Shown piece by piece: positions 1-9,281 of a stretch of 64,000 nucleotides of DNA. The position numbers and the translations under genes are program-made. Position 1 is the stretch's first letter, and each line of letters begins with the position of its first letter. Source of the stretch: Flavobacteriales bacterium UBA6057 (GTDB taxonomy: Bacteria > Bacteroidota > Bacteroidia > Flavobacteriales_G > Salibacteraceae); contig DIYJ01000006.1 of the NCBI GenBank assembly GCA_002428995.1, positions 124,001 through 188,000 on the forward strand. The letters are read 5' to 3'. The notes beneath the pieces are model-generated. The model ran no database searches, was not told the DNA's origin, and saw nothing but the letters and a program-made list of their open reading frames with translations.

Positions 1-2
1 TA

Positions 3-407
3 AAACGGGTTGAAAACGCTCAAAAGCTGGAGGAGATTCAGCTGCAACAGAAAGAGGGCGAAACCGAAGTCCATGTCCAGAAAATGTTGGTCGAGTCAGG
101 CAGGGAAATGGAGGTGATTCATATGGATGAAGTACGGTATTTCCAATCCAACGGGAACTATTCCCTGATTTACCGAACGGAAGGAAGACATGTACTGACC
201 AACAAGAATCTTAAGCAATTGGAAGCGGAGCTGGATCCAGCTCTTTTTTTCAGAGTCCATCAATCTTACATTGTGAGCCTGGCTCAGGTTTCTAAGCTCT
301 ACAGGTCCAGCAACTCCGAAGTGGAGCTCGCCAATGGCATGAGATTACCTGTATCGAGAAGAAAGCGCAGCGAGCTCAAATCAAGGTTGGATACCTTCTA
401 CAGCTAG
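3..407 (+). CDS. LytTR-domain response regulator, C-terminal part (5' end outside window)
   Basis: This is the C-terminal portion of a LytR/AlgR-type regulator that binds DNA through a LytTR domain. The reading frame is open from base 3, so the gene begins upstream of the window and the internal ATG at 84 is not the real start. A short helical, Glu/Gln-rich linker comes first. The LytTR domain follows, with the hallmark patterns EVRYFQSNGNYSLIY, FFRVHQSYIVSL and LPVSRRKRSELK. The receiver domain is presumably upstream and cannot be seen. Such regulators usually pair with a membrane histidine kinase of the LytS type. The partner is not in the window, unless it lies upstream. Family assignment is firm; the target is unknown. 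Confidence 0.9.
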   Translation, partial: KRVENAQKLEEIQLQQKEGETEVHVQKMLVESGREMEVIHMDEVRYFQSNGNYSLIYRTEGRHVLTNKNLKQLEAELDPALFFRVHQSYIVSLAQVSKLYRSSNSEVELANGMRLPVSRRKRSELKSRLDTFYS

Positions 408-433
408 TATGCACCGACAGCTAAAGTGAATAG

Positions 434-622
434 TGGTCTATTTGCTTGAATCACCTTGCCCATGGTGTTATCTATCCCATTTCTGATGCCGGTTTTGGAT
501 ACAAATGGAGCACTTCAGGCTACTGCGATTGCTTTCGCGAGAAAATGAAGCTGATTCCTCTCCCTGAGACACATTACATCCACGTGGTCAATGGGGAGAG
601 GAATTCAAACTCCTGGGGTTAG
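434..622 (+). pseudogene. Orphan coding fragment in degenerate intergenic region
   Basis: The stretch from 408 to 877 holds no intact gene on either strand. From 434 to 622 one frame reads through 62 sense codons to a stop with a protein-like composition (for example GVIYPISDAGFGYKWS and LPETHYIHVVNGE), but has no plausible start because a stop directly precedes it. A second short open piece follows around 623-750 in another frame. I read these as decayed remains of one or two genes. I do not recognise the family. Confidence 0.3.
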
Positions 623-877
623 GCGGCTTCACCGGTGTGATTTTTGCCATTAGAATGGCGAATATGAAGGCCATGAATCTCATGGCTCACCTTTCTTCAA
701 TACCCCGAATATCCAGGATGGTAAGCGATATGAAGACCCCATTGACGGGTTAAATGAAATCTGGCTCTATTCAGTGAGATTTGGCAATGAATGGAGCCGA
801 TGATGGTGGTATTACCCTCGCGTGACAGGCCTGGAATAGTTCGAATCACACGCTTTGCCTTTAGAAAAGAGGAATCG

Positions 878-1780
878 CTAGTCTTGATTCTTCGAAACGA
901 AGAGTCCCGTGAAATTGGGTGCGAAACCAATCTCGAGCTCCTTGCTCTGAAAGTTTACAATGACCTTTCTGTAAGGCTTTGGTAGCTTGATAAAGCAGTG
1001 TGTGCCGGTCGAAAATGGCATCCATTTGCAGTTCGTACAGCTGTAGAGCTCTTTGTTATCCAACGAAGTGAAGGTGGCGGTGTTTTCCTTTCTGTCGATG
1101 TCAATAAAAGCCCCAAAGTAAGGATCGAATACTCCGTCTGACACCCTCTTCCAGCGTGAAATCGGGGCTCCTCTCATGTCGAGGATGCGATATTCATGGA
1201 TGCCTTTTTCAATACAGGTCCTGTAAAGTCTTATCAAGCCTATTTCTTTTGGAATCGCGTAAAATTGGTATTGCATCTCGAAGAGCCATACCTCACCATT
1301 TTCCAGAGTATCCGAATCAGGGATGAACAACAATTCATTGCCTTGTGCATCAAAGATCGTGAAGGTGAGATTCGGCCCGACTGCATAGATCAACTCCTTG
1401 TTCAAGGAGCGACCGCTCCAGTTTTGTGGGATAACTCCAAAGTAGAGGATACCTTTTTCCTCTACCCATTCCAACGAAGAAGCGTCAAAGGCATCTGAGT
1501 AGCGCACAGGCCTTGTTTGCAACGAGAAGGACAGCGGTTCAAAGCAGATGTTATGAGCCGGGGCTTTCAAGTCATCAGGGTCAAAAAAGATGTACTCGTC
1601 TCCCAGGGCAGAAAGCTCATCTTGCATTTGTTGGAACCGCTCCCTTTCCTCCGCATTGAAATCGAACTTTTCCGTGACTTCCCCCTCCAGCACGTTTGGT
1701 GCTTCCTTGCATGAAAGAAGTAAGCTGAGCGAGGTTGCCATCAGACACAGCCATGAGCAAAGCGTTCGTAGCCTATTCAT
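878..1780 (-). CDS. Hypothetical lipoprotein (300 aa)
   Basis: This is a predicted outer-membrane or periplasmic lipoprotein. The first 24 residues form a lipoprotein signal peptide with an LLSC lipobox, so Cys24 would be lipidated. The mature part is mixed alpha/beta with no motif I recognise. A late CTNCKW segment and two further Cys could form a disulphide or metal site. Its start overlaps the 3' end of the upstream lipoprotein gene by 8 bp, so the two are very likely co-transcribed and translationally coupled. Function unknown. Confidence 0.75.
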   Translation of the reverse strand: MNRLRTLCSWLCLMATSLSLLLSCKEAPNVLEGEVTEKFDFNAEERERFQQMQDELSALGDEYIFFDPDDLKAPAHNICFEPLSFSLQTRPVRYSDAFDASSLEWVEEKGILYFGVIPQNWSGRSLNKELIYAVGPNLTFTIFDAQGNELLFIPDSDTLENGEVWLFEMQYQFYAIPKEIGLIRLYRTCIEKGIHEYRILDMRGAPISRWKRVSDGVFDPYFGAFIDIDRKENTATFTSLDNKELYSCTNCKWMPFSTGTHCFIKLPKPYRKVIVNFQSKELEIGFAPNFTGLFVSKNQD

Positions 1781-2933
1781 AGATCACCTGATATCCGCCT
1801 TCATATCCGTTGACATGGTTGGTAGTGAGTATTCTGGTGATTCGGCCAAGGTCATCATACTCAAAGCTTCTGGTGCTCGCTGATGGTTGGCCTGGCCTGG
1901 ATGCATATACAAACGACTGTTCAATAGCGATGATCTTACCATCTTCATAGCTGTTGGTCGCTGTGGAAGTAGCCGAAAGCTCTCCCTGGCTGTATTCTTT
2001 GGAGAGCAGGCTCAACAACTGAGATCGATCATTCATGTCTACGCTAAAGTCCTGATGCTTGCCACGCTCGTTTGTTCCGTAGCGATGAACGCGCGCTAAT
2101 TGACCATTTGGATGATAGGTGAAGTCCATCGTATCGATGGGGTGTAGCACTTCGTGAACATGGTCAAAGATGGTACGATCGTTTCGAAACACTTTGTTCC
2201 CAAACCGGTGATACAGAGGGGCGAAATCATAGAGCCAGTCGTTGTTCAGTTGCACACCCGCCAGGCTCATTGGGGAAATGTTCACCAGGTCTGAAACCTC
2301 GCTGAGGTAGTAAATGAAATTCTTGCATCTCACCTCCAGTTTCCCCTCATTCTTGTCGTATTTTCTATGAACCATCGCATTTCCATTGCTTCTGAGAATG
2401 GACGTAGAGTCACTTAAGCTTTTGTCGAAATTCCATTCCTCCTTTTCAGTGATATTGTGGAGTGGGTAAATGCGATCAGGAAAGATTTTAGCCTCAAAAT
2501 CAAAGAATTGCTCGTAAGTGAAGGTATCCTTGAATGAAACCTCATACTCATCCGGGTAGGGAATGCTGTTCATGGTATTTCGAACCGAGACTCCCGCGGG
2601 ATCTGTGGATCGGTCGTAAACAATGAAATAGGGAAGGTCCCAGTTGAAATCATTTACAGGGTCAACGCCTGTATTGAAGAAATGAGCATTGATGTTTCGA
2701 AAGCCGGTTTGTGGCAGGACAAGGAGTTCAGTCAATCCAGAGCTCCAGTAGTCTGAATTCATAATTCTTTCGCTCTTTATTCGACCAGATTCATCAAACT
2801 TTTGAGCATAAACGGTATCTCCTGAAGGAAGCATCAACACCGTGATACTATTCATTTTCTCGCTCGCTGGAGTACACGAAATAATACTCAATGCTATTGC
2901 CAGAGCCACAATGCTGAATTTCTTCGGATTCAT
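1773..2933 (-). CDS. Hypothetical lipoprotein with YD-repeat-like C-terminus (386 aa)
   Basis: This is a predicted lipoprotein. I choose the ATG at 2933, because the sequence from there is a classic lipoprotein signal (MNPKKFSIVALAIALSIISC); the frame stays open 66 bp further upstream, but those residues look untranslated. The body is beta-rich with no known catalytic motif. Near the end it carries YHPNGQLARVHRY and FEYDDLGRITRI, which resemble single RHS/YD or MORN-like toxin-shell repeats. Many Bacteroidota lipoproteins carry one or two such repeats without being toxins. It overlaps the next gene by 8 bp as a two-gene operon. Confidence 0.7.
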   Translation of the reverse strand: MNPKKFSIVALAIALSIISCTPASEKMNSITVLMLPSGDTVYAQKFDESGRIKSERIMNSDYWSSGLTELLVLPQTGFRNINAHFFNTGVDPVNDFNWDLPYFIVYDRSTDPAGVSVRNTMNSIPYPDEYEVSFKDTFTYEQFFDFEAKIFPDRIYPLHNITEKEEWNFDKSLSDSTSILRSNGNAMVHRKYDKNEGKLEVRCKNFIYYLSEVSDLVNISPMSLAGVQLNNDWLYDFAPLYHRFGNKVFRNDRTIFDHVHEVLHPIDTMDFTYHPNGQLARVHRYGTNERGKHQDFSVDMNDRSQLLSLLSKEYSQGELSATSTATNSYEDGKIIAIEQSFVYASRPGQPSASTRSFEYDDLGRITRILTTNHVNGYEGGYQVIYE

Positions 2934-3014
2934 GTAGCTGAATGATTTTTTAAGGTAATGCGCAGAGATAATGAGGGTGAAGCTAGAGGATAAGCACATT
3001 CCTAACCTCAGAAG

Positions 3015-3416
3015 ATGAAATTCGATGCGAATATGATTAAATCCGGTTCACCGGAGAATGCCACATCTTCTATCTGTACACCGACCTCTAATGGTCTCTA
3101 TGCACTTGCAGGAACTGTCGAAGAATGCTCGGATACATCCTTGTGTTACGAGATACAAGGCGTCAATGTAACCGAGCTTTTTCCTGAATGGCAATCGAGG
3201 CTCTATCCTAATCCATCTCAAGGAACGCTGTGGGTAGAGTTGATGGAAACTTCTCAAGCAATCCTAAGGGTGTACAATGCCTTCGGGCAATTGACCTCAA
3301 CCCATAACCTGATTCGGCAGAGGGAAAGGATTGATTTAGGTACGACCTCAGGTGTTTATTTCGTTGAAGTGAGTTCGGGTAGTGGTACGCAACGTGCCAC
3401 GGTTATCCTGGAATAA
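3015..3416 (+). pseudogene. Orphan T9SS C-terminal sorting domain (133 aa), probably a gene remnant
   Basis: The last 75 residues are a textbook type A T9SS sorting domain: SRLYPNPSQGTLWVEL, then LRVYNAFGQ, then SGVYFVEV and a basic/hydrophobic tail. Such domains direct export through the outer membrane and are normally fused to a large passenger behind a signal peptide. Here only about 58 residues precede the domain. There is no signal peptide, and an in-frame stop lies 12 bp upstream of the ATG. This is most likely the surviving 3' end of a larger secreted-protein gene. A real short protein would lack an export route. Confidence 0.65.
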
Positions 3417-3488
3417 TGCCATGGCTGCATGACTCATAGAAGCACCTGCTCAAAGCCTTTTCCCATCTGCTCATCTGCCGACACCAAC

Positions 3489-3521
3489 AAAAAAGGCTCT
3501 CATCGAGGTGAAAGTCTTTTT
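3489..3521. terminator. Bidirectional rho-independent terminator
   Basis: An inverted repeat with arms AAAAAGGCT and AGTCTTTTT (one G-T wobble) and an inner CTC/GAG pairing lies between two convergent genes. It has an A-run on one side and a T-run on the other, so it can work in both directions. Confidence 0.6.
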
Positions 3522-3569
3522 GCATGGCCAGAGGCCAAACGATTGGTCGAGCTTTTTGGCGGAGTGTCT

Positions 3570-4979
3570 CTAAAACTGGAAATACACAAACTGCTCTCCG
3601 CTGCCTTGCGCAACAATGATGAGCACCAGCATGATGCCCCAAGCGATTCCCAGCAGGCTTTGTCTGCCCATGGCCCGATCCGCCAAAGTGTGGCTGCGCA
3701 TGTAGTAATGCGAAGCAAAAAGCAATGCCACTACGGTGAATGTGACATAAATGTCCAGGTAGCTGATTACCTGTGCACCCTGCCCGGTAAAGGAGAACAT
3801 GGCCCAGAGAATCTCTATGGCTCCATGAAAATCATCTGCCCGAAAAAACACCCATGTGATGTTCACGCATATAAACGTGAGCAAGGCGATGAATACTCCA
3901 GAGACACCTGTGGCCTTCAGGTTGACTTTCTCGCGCAGCAGGCGTTCAATCACGAGGTAGAATCCGTGCAGTCCACCCCAGGCGACAAAGGTCCAGGCCG
4001 CCCCGTGCCAAAGTCCTCCGAGCAACATCGTTAGCGTAAGGAAAACGTAGGTGCGAACTACACCCTTGCGGTTTCCGCCCATCGGTATGTAGAGGTAATC
4101 GCGCAACCAGGACGACAGTGAGATGTGCCATCGTCTCCACAAGTCTGAAAACCCCATGGAAGCGTAGGGATACAAGAAATTATGCGGCAAAAAGATGCCG
4201 AGCATCATGGCAATGCCAATGGCACAGGTTGAATAGCCTGCAAAGTCAAAGAAGATTTGTCCCGAAAAGGCCAGTAGCCCGGCCCAGGCGTCAATGCTCA
4301 TCAAACCATCCGGTGCATTGAACACAGCATCAGCAGTTGGTGCCAGCAGCGTATCAGCCAATACTACCTTTTGAAACAAACCAAGCGTGAGCAAAAAACT
4401 GCCCCAAACAAACTGATCGCGGGTTGCTTTTTTTGGCGTGATAAACTGCCCGAGCAAGCCTTCTGCCCGAACAATGGGCCCGGCCACCAGCTGTGGGAAA
4501 AACGTGACGTACAGCGCAAAATCGAGGAAGGATTTAGATGGTTCTGCCTTACGTTGATAAATGTCGATGGTGTAGGACATGGTTTGAAAGGTGTAGAACG
4601 AGATCCCCATCGGCAGGAGAATACTTGGCTGAGCAGGATGAAAATCCATGCCGATCGCATTGACGATCAGCACAAAGTTTTCAAGCAAAAAACCTCCGTA
4701 TTTAAAGAAGGCCAGAAAACCCAGGTTCACGGCCAGGCTAAGAAACAGCCAGAGCTTTCGTTTGCCTTCATGCTGCGTATGAAACAGCCTGTTGCCCGCT
4801 GTCCAATCGATCACGGTTGAGATCCAGAGCAGAAGAATAAGTGGTGGATTCCAGAGGCCATAAAACACGTAGCTGGCAAAGAGCAGCATGCGCTTTTTAT
4901 TGATCCAGCTCATGGATGAGTAGTATAGTACCAGGACCGCAAGGAAAAAAACGATGAATCCGATAGAATTAAATAACAT
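3570..4979 (-). CDS. MBOAT-family membrane O-acyltransferase (AlgI-like)
   Basis: This polytopic inner-membrane enzyme moves acyl groups, usually acetyl, across the membrane toward an exported polysaccharide or other envelope acceptor. At 469 aa it has the usual AlgI/DltB-family length. Family signatures include FFKYGGF, FYTFQTMSYTIDIYQR, FFPQLVAGPIVRA and FADLWRRWHISLSSWLRDYLYIPMGG-type spacing. The catalytic-His region reads LGGLWHGAAWTFVAWGGLHG. Hydrophobic segments alternate throughout. The gene sits 23 bp downstream of an SGNH-like partner gene on the same strand, the typical pairing for polysaccharide acetylation. No polysaccharide synthesis genes are nearby, so the acceptor is unknown. 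Confidence 0.92.
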   Translation of the reverse strand: MLFNSIGFIVFFLAVLVLYYSSMSWINKKRMLLFASYVFYGLWNPPLILLLWISTVIDWTAGNRLFHTQHEGKRKLWLFLSLAVNLGFLAFFKYGGFLLENFVLIVNAIGMDFHPAQPSILLPMGISFYTFQTMSYTIDIYQRKAEPSKSFLDFALYVTFFPQLVAGPIVRAEGLLGQFITPKKATRDQFVWGSFLLTLGLFQKVVLADTLLAPTADAVFNAPDGLMSIDAWAGLLAFSGQIFFDFAGYSTCAIGIAMMLGIFLPHNFLYPYASMGFSDLWRRWHISLSSWLRDYLYIPMGGNRKGVVRTYVFLTLTMLLGGLWHGAAWTFVAWGGLHGFYLVIERLLREKVNLKATGVSGVFIALLTFICVNITWVFFRADDFHGAIEILWAMFSFTGQGAQVISYLDIYVTFTVVALLFASHYYMRSHTLADRAMGRQSLLGIAWGIMLVLIIVAQGSGEQFVYFQF

Positions 4980-5002
4980 GATAGAGTGGTTTTGGCAAGT
5001 GT

Positions 5003-6067
5003 TTAAAGTGCCTTGTCGGCTTTGGCTTTTTCAACGAAGTCGAGCGTGAACTGCTTTGCGTCCTCTGTAGCGAGGTGCGACCATTCAGGTAGTTCATAGC
5101 GATTCATGAACGGATGGTCTTCAAAATGATACGCAGGGGCATCCACCGCATTTACCAGTGCATCCCAGTAATCGGCACGCGGGTAGAATGTTGCTTCGAT
5201 GTCACGCACCCCGGATTGAGAAGGGCATCGTACAAGGATGACCTTTCCACCCCGTGCTTTGAACTCAGCCAACAGCTCGGACGTTTCGCCAATGATCGCT
5301 TTCCGGTTTTCTTCAACAATTTCCGGAGCTGGCTCGGTCCCGGGAGGCGGCTGAAACACCGCACTCCAGAATTGAGTCACCATGCCTGCATAGTCAGGGT
5401 CTTCAAGGACATGTTTTACAAGGTGCACATTGCGATCGCGGTCCACCTGGTAGAGGATCGGGAATTTTGGCGGGCCAGGGAGGCGCTGAGGCAGTGGAAT
5501 CTGCTCAAGCATTGTCCGCAAGTCCAGTTCGTTGTAAAACACCTCGTTGGATGTGGTGAGGAACGAAAAGGCCTGTTGGGTGCTGTTCACCGCGATGAAG
5601 TGATTAAAGCGATCTGCATAGGTTCGGTCCAGTGCATGATCCACCCACGTTTGAATCCGCGCGAAAGGGATCACATCCATCGAGGGTGGCACGAAAAACA
5701 GGGGAGGAGTGACACCTACAACCAGCGTTCCGGCAAAATCGCTGTTCTTCACCACATCGCGCAACACAGGCATGACGGAAGAACCTGCAGCAGCCAGCAT
5801 GAGTGGTTTTTTGCCATGAGCTTCCTTCCATTGTTCCTGCTGAAAATTGAACATGACGCGTGAGGAACCGATGATGGTCACATCATCTGAAGTCAGGTCA
5901 TCCAGTTGAGCCCGATGTTCCGCCCAGAGATGTTTATCATCGTTTGGATTGGCTTCATAGCCGAGGCTTCGGCAATACATTTCCCATCCTGCGATTGCCG
6001 TCACGGCCAGAGCAAGGGCTAAGATGATCGTACTGTTTTTAATGGAAGCGACTTCCTGTGTTTTCAT
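5003..6067 (-). CDS. SGNH-hydrolase-like membrane-anchored acyltransferase partner (AlgJ/AlgX-like)
   Basis: This 354-aa protein has one N-terminal membrane anchor (about residues 12-30) followed by a periplasmic domain. The start of that domain, DVTIIGSSRVMFNF, resembles block I of SGNH hydrolases, where GSSR carries the candidate nucleophilic Ser. Beta-strands ending in VVGVTPPLFF and KVILVRCPSQSGVRD fit the alternating alpha/beta fold, and HFEDHPFMN near the C-terminus could carry the Asp-x-x-His pair. It lies directly upstream of the MBOAT gene and presumably takes acyl groups from it for transfer to a periplasmic acceptor. The function is inferred from the gene pair; overall identity to AlgJ or AlgX cannot be judged here. 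Confidence 0.7.
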   Translation of the reverse strand: MKTQEVASIKNSTIILALALAVTAIAGWEMYCRSLGYEANPNDDKHLWAEHRAQLDDLTSDDVTIIGSSRVMFNFQQEQWKEAHGKKPLMLAAAGSSVMPVLRDVVKNSDFAGTLVVGVTPPLFFVPPSMDVIPFARIQTWVDHALDRTYADRFNHFIAVNSTQQAFSFLTTSNEVFYNELDLRTMLEQIPLPQRLPGPPKFPILYQVDRDRNVHLVKHVLEDPDYAGMVTQFWSAVFQPPPGTEPAPEIVEENRKAIIGETSELLAEFKARGGKVILVRCPSQSGVRDIEATFYPRADYWDALVNAVDAPAYHFEDHPFMNRYELPEWSHLATEDAKQFTLDFVEKAKADKAL

Positions 6068-6188
6068 AGCGTATTGGTTTTAGCGATTTTGTAGGTTAAC
6101 ATCTTGCCATGTGTGAGGCAAAGCATCCAAGGAGCGAGTCGTATGTTTACGGGGCCAAAACTGCCGGGGAAGCACTCAAAAGCACTGT

Positions 6189-6227
6189 GCGAAAACCGTC
6201 AAATGGTATGCGAAAACCCCAAATGAC
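6189..6227 (+). promoter_or_regulatory. Two direct repeats of 21-bp period upstream of hybrid regulator
   Basis: GCGAAAACCGTCAAATGG begins at 6189 and GCGAAAACCCCAAATGAC at 6210, exactly two helical turns apart and about 40 bp before the chosen start of the regulator gene. Same-face direct repeats are typical of AraC-type and LytTR-type binding sites. Binding by the downstream gene's own AraC domain is an inference. Confidence 0.45.
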
Positions 6228-6266
6228 GTGGAATTCAGGATGACCGAAGCAACTCAGGAAAACGCG

Positions 6267-9119
6267 ATGCAATGGTTAAGCCAATGCCTTGTTCAGGCCA
6301 TGATCATCGTCTTCGGGTGCCTCACATTGAGTGCGCACGATCGGTATGCAGATAGCTTACTGAACGCTCTGGAAAATCCGGAATCGGACAGCACTCGGAT
6401 CGTTGCTCTTACTTCGCTCGGCTATTACTACTCTGGCAAAGACCCGGAGATGTCAAGGCACTTTGCCAGGCAGGCCCTGGAGGACTCCATGCAACTTACC
6501 GATGCCCAGTTTTACAACAATTACACCTACCTGGCTTACAGCTATTTTGACCAGCATTCCTACGATACGGCCCGGACGATCTTCAGAAAGGCTTATGGTA
6601 AAGGACTGAAACTGAACGATACCTTGTTGCAGGTAAGCGCGTTGAAAAATATTTCCGATTGCTGGCGCCTGAAAGGGAACCTCACCGAAGCGTTTAATCT
6701 TGCCTTTGAAGCGTTGCGGCTCGCAGAATCGATCGTGGATCATCGGCACATGGCGAATTTTCATAACCAGATCGGGGAGATGTACCGAGAACAGGACGAC
6801 ATGGAAAATGCTGTGAAGCACCTTCAGTCGGCATATGACCATTTTGAAAAGGCTGGGCTTAAACGTGGAATGCTGGCGGCCCGGGTCAACCTCGCGCTGG
6901 CGCAAAAACTGCATGAGCCGGAACTTGCACTGCATACCTACAATAGCATTCTGGTGGATTTTGCAGACATGTTTAATACCTGGGATTCGGCTAGGATTTA
7001 CTCGAACCTTGGTAATATTTACCTCGATTTGAAGCGCTATGATGCCTGTGAATCGAGCCTGGTGAAGGCGTTGGATTGTTTTACGCGGATCGATCAACCC
7101 GTTTCGCAGGCGTACTGCCACAAAGAATTGGCCATACTTTTCGTTCGCACAGATCAGCCCAAAAAGGCCATTCCTTACGCTCATATGGCATTGGATATTG
7201 CCGATCAATTCGGACATCATCCTCTGCAACATCAGACGTCAAGGCTGTTGGGAGACGCCTACGCTGCGCTTGGAAACTATGCAGAGGCGCACCATTACCT
7301 GTCTGCCTTTCTCTTGCTCAACGACAGCGTGATGAGCCAGGAAAAAATCGCGCTTGGCCAGGAATTGGAAGCGAAATATGCCACAGAGAAAAAGGAGCAA
7401 CAGATCCGCTTGCAGGAAGAAACGCTGGCGAGGCAGGAAGCGGAAATCAACCAGGAATTCGTGCTACGCAACACACTGATTGGTGGTGTATTGCTCCTGA
7501 TTGTGATTGCCGCGTTGGTGTATCGAAACGCGCGTTTGCTCAGGCGCAAAAACAGACAAATCGAAGAATCGGCATTGCGGGTGAGGGAATTGCAGAGTAC
7601 CCAGTCGCGCTGGTTTACCAATATCGCGCATGAGTTGCGCACTCCGCTCACGCTCATTCTTGGGCCTATTCAACATTTGTTGAAACATCCTGAAATTCCA
7701 TCCAGTCTGAAACCTGAAGTGAGGCTCGCTAAAAAATACGGAGACGACCTCGTGGTGCGTGTGAATGAAATCCTTGAAATTTCGCGCCTTGAATCCGGCA
7801 AGCTGGAACTGAAGGCCGAACTGACCGATCTGTCCGCAGTGGTGAGGCAGGTTGCTGCCGCGTTCGAATCCTACGCCTCTGAAAAAGGCATTATGCTGCG
7901 CACGGAAATCCAGACGGAACCGCTGGTCATGCTGATCGATCAGCAAAAGGTCACCACCATATTAAACAACCTCGTTTCCAATGCCATCAAGTTCACTCCT
8001 GTTGGTAAAGAGGTTCACTTGGAATTGGATTGCAAGGAATCCGTTATGATTCGCGTGGCTGATGCTGGCATTGGCATTTCGGAAGAAGACCTTCCTCATG
8101 TATTCGATCGCTTTTACCAATCCGCAGGCCATAAGAAGGAAGCCTTTGGTGGCTCTGGTGTCGGGCTCACGCTTTCGCAGGAACTGGCAAAGCTTCACGG
8201 AGGTCAGATTGTCGCAAGCAGCGTAGAAGGAAAGGGAAGCACGTTCACACTTCTGCTGCCTGCTGCCCGCGTCAAGGGGGGAGAGGTGTTGAATGCTACA
8301 GAGGTCCTTACCAAAGAAGAAGAAACTATCGACTACCGCGTTCCGCAAACCTTTGGTGGTTCTCAGCCCCGTATTCTGTTGGTGGAAGATCACCCGGACA
8401 TGCGTAGCTACATCAGAAGGCTGCTGGAACCTGAGTTTGACGTAAGAGAAGCTTCGGATGGAGTCAAGGCACTCGATGCGCTAGAGAACTTCCTTCCAGA
8501 CCTGATCATTTCGGATGTGAAAATGCCCGACATGGACGGCCTCACTTTTGCCAGAAAAGTGAAGGAAGACGAGCGCTTGCGGTTGATTCCCTTCATCAGT
8601 CTGACGGCTCATGCCAATGAGAAGGATCGCCTTACCGCTTTGAAAACGGGGGTAGATGATTACCTATTGAAACCCTTCCACGCAGAGGAATTGTTGGCCC
8701 GTGTCCACAACCTGATCGTCAATGCCCGCGAGCGCAGAAAGGCGTTGGAAGAGTTGACGGAGTCAAACGACAAACGCGATTTGAGCCATGAAGAACGACT
8801 GGTCAATGAATGGGAGCAGTTCGTTCGTGATCACCTGGCGGAAAGTTCATTTTCTGTCCATGAACTGGCCAAACATGCCAGCCTGAGCGAGAGTAGCCTG
8901 AACCGACAACTCAAAAAAGTGACGGGCCTGACCCCAGGCAACTTCATCCGCGAAATTCGGATGCAAACAGCTCTGCAACTCCTGGAGTCACGCCAATATC
9001 CGACCGTTTCAGAAGTAGTCTACATGGTAGGTTTCGAAGATGTTTCGAGTTTCTCCAGACTCTTTAAAAAGCGATTTGGAAAGAGTCCCTCAGCGTATCT
9101 ACGGTCTGTGGAAGTGTGA
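6267..9119 (+). CDS. Hybrid two-component regulator: TPR sensor, histidine kinase, receiver, AraC output
   Basis: A single 950-aa protein carries a complete signalling chain. I start at the ATG at 6267, which has an AGGAAA sequence at proper spacing and opens directly into a signal peptide; a GTG at 6228 would add 13 residues. After the signal peptide comes a TPR-rich periplasmic region (about 30-380), a coiled coil and one membrane span (about 400-422). The HisKA domain has His455 in NIAHELRTPLTL. The HATPase has the DAGIGIS and GGSGVGLTLS boxes. The receiver has phosphoacceptor Asp750 in SDVKMPDMDG and an AraC-type helix-turn-helix ends the protein. Such hybrids usually control nearby polysaccharide or transport genes, but no SusCD pair is adjacent. 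Most carbohydrate-sensing versions have a beta-propeller sensor instead of TPRs. Confidence 0.93.
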   Translation: MQWLSQCLVQAMIIVFGCLTLSAHDRYADSLLNALENPESDSTRIVALTSLGYYYSGKDPEMSRHFARQALEDSMQLTDAQFYNNYTYLAYSYFDQHSYDTARTIFRKAYGKGLKLNDTLLQVSALKNISDCWRLKGNLTEAFNLAFEALRLAESIVDHRHMANFHNQIGEMYREQDDMENAVKHLQSAYDHFEKAGLKRGMLAARVNLALAQKLHEPELALHTYNSILVDFADMFNTWDSARIYSNLGNIYLDLKRYDACESSLVKALDCFTRIDQPVSQAYCHKELAILFVRTDQPKKAIPYAHMALDIADQFGHHPLQHQTSRLLGDAYAALGNYAEAHHYLSAFLLLNDSVMSQEKIALGQELEAKYATEKKEQQIRLQEETLARQEAEINQEFVLRNTLIGGVLLLIVIAALVYRNARLLRRKNRQIEESALRVRELQSTQSRWFTNIAHELRTPLTLILGPIQHLLKHPEIPSSLKPEVRLAKKYGDDLVVRVNEILEISRLESGKLELKAELTDLSAVVRQVAAAFESYASEKGIMLRTEIQTEPLVMLIDQQKVTTILNNLVSNAIKFTPVGKEVHLELDCKESVMIRVADAGIGISEEDLPHVFDRFYQSAGHKKEAFGGSGVGLTLSQELAKLHGGQIVASSVEGKGSTFTLLLPAARVKGGEVLNATEVLTKEEETIDYRVPQTFGGSQPRILLVEDHPDMRSYIRRLLEPEFDVREASDGVKALDALENFLPDLIISDVKMPDMDGLTFARKVKEDERLRLIPFISLTAHANEKDRLTALKTGVDDYLLKPFHAEELLARVHNLIVNARERRKALEELTESNDKRDLSHEERLVNEWEQFVRDHLAESSFSVHELAKHASLSESSLNRQLKKVTGLTPGNFIREIRMQTALQLLESRQYPTVSEVVYMVGFEDVSSFSRLFKKRFGKSPSAYLRSVEV

Positions 9120-9239
9120 AGCTAGACTGGATTTTACTTGTGAGAAAGCCTTTGCTTGATGCTTAGTAGCGAAGGTTGGAGTCACTTCGGCCCCGCTTAA
9201 CTATAATCAGTATGAACCTCTCTTCGCGGATTGTTTTCA

Positions 9240-9277
9240 TAAAACAAAAAGGCCAGCATTTCTGCTGACCTTTTGTC
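9240..9277 (-). terminator. Rho-independent terminator of tRNA-Met
   Basis: Read on the minus strand, the sequence just past the tRNA 3' end forms AAAAGGTCAGCA-gaaa-TGCTGGCCTTTT followed by more T residues. This is a strong GC stem (one G-T pair) with a T-tract. Confidence 0.85.
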
Positions 9278-9281
9278 TTCG

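Noticed and set aside
1773..1900. YD-like repeat suggesting an RHS toxin
   Set aside because: Only one or two short repeats exist in a small lipoprotein, with no shell or toxin domain.
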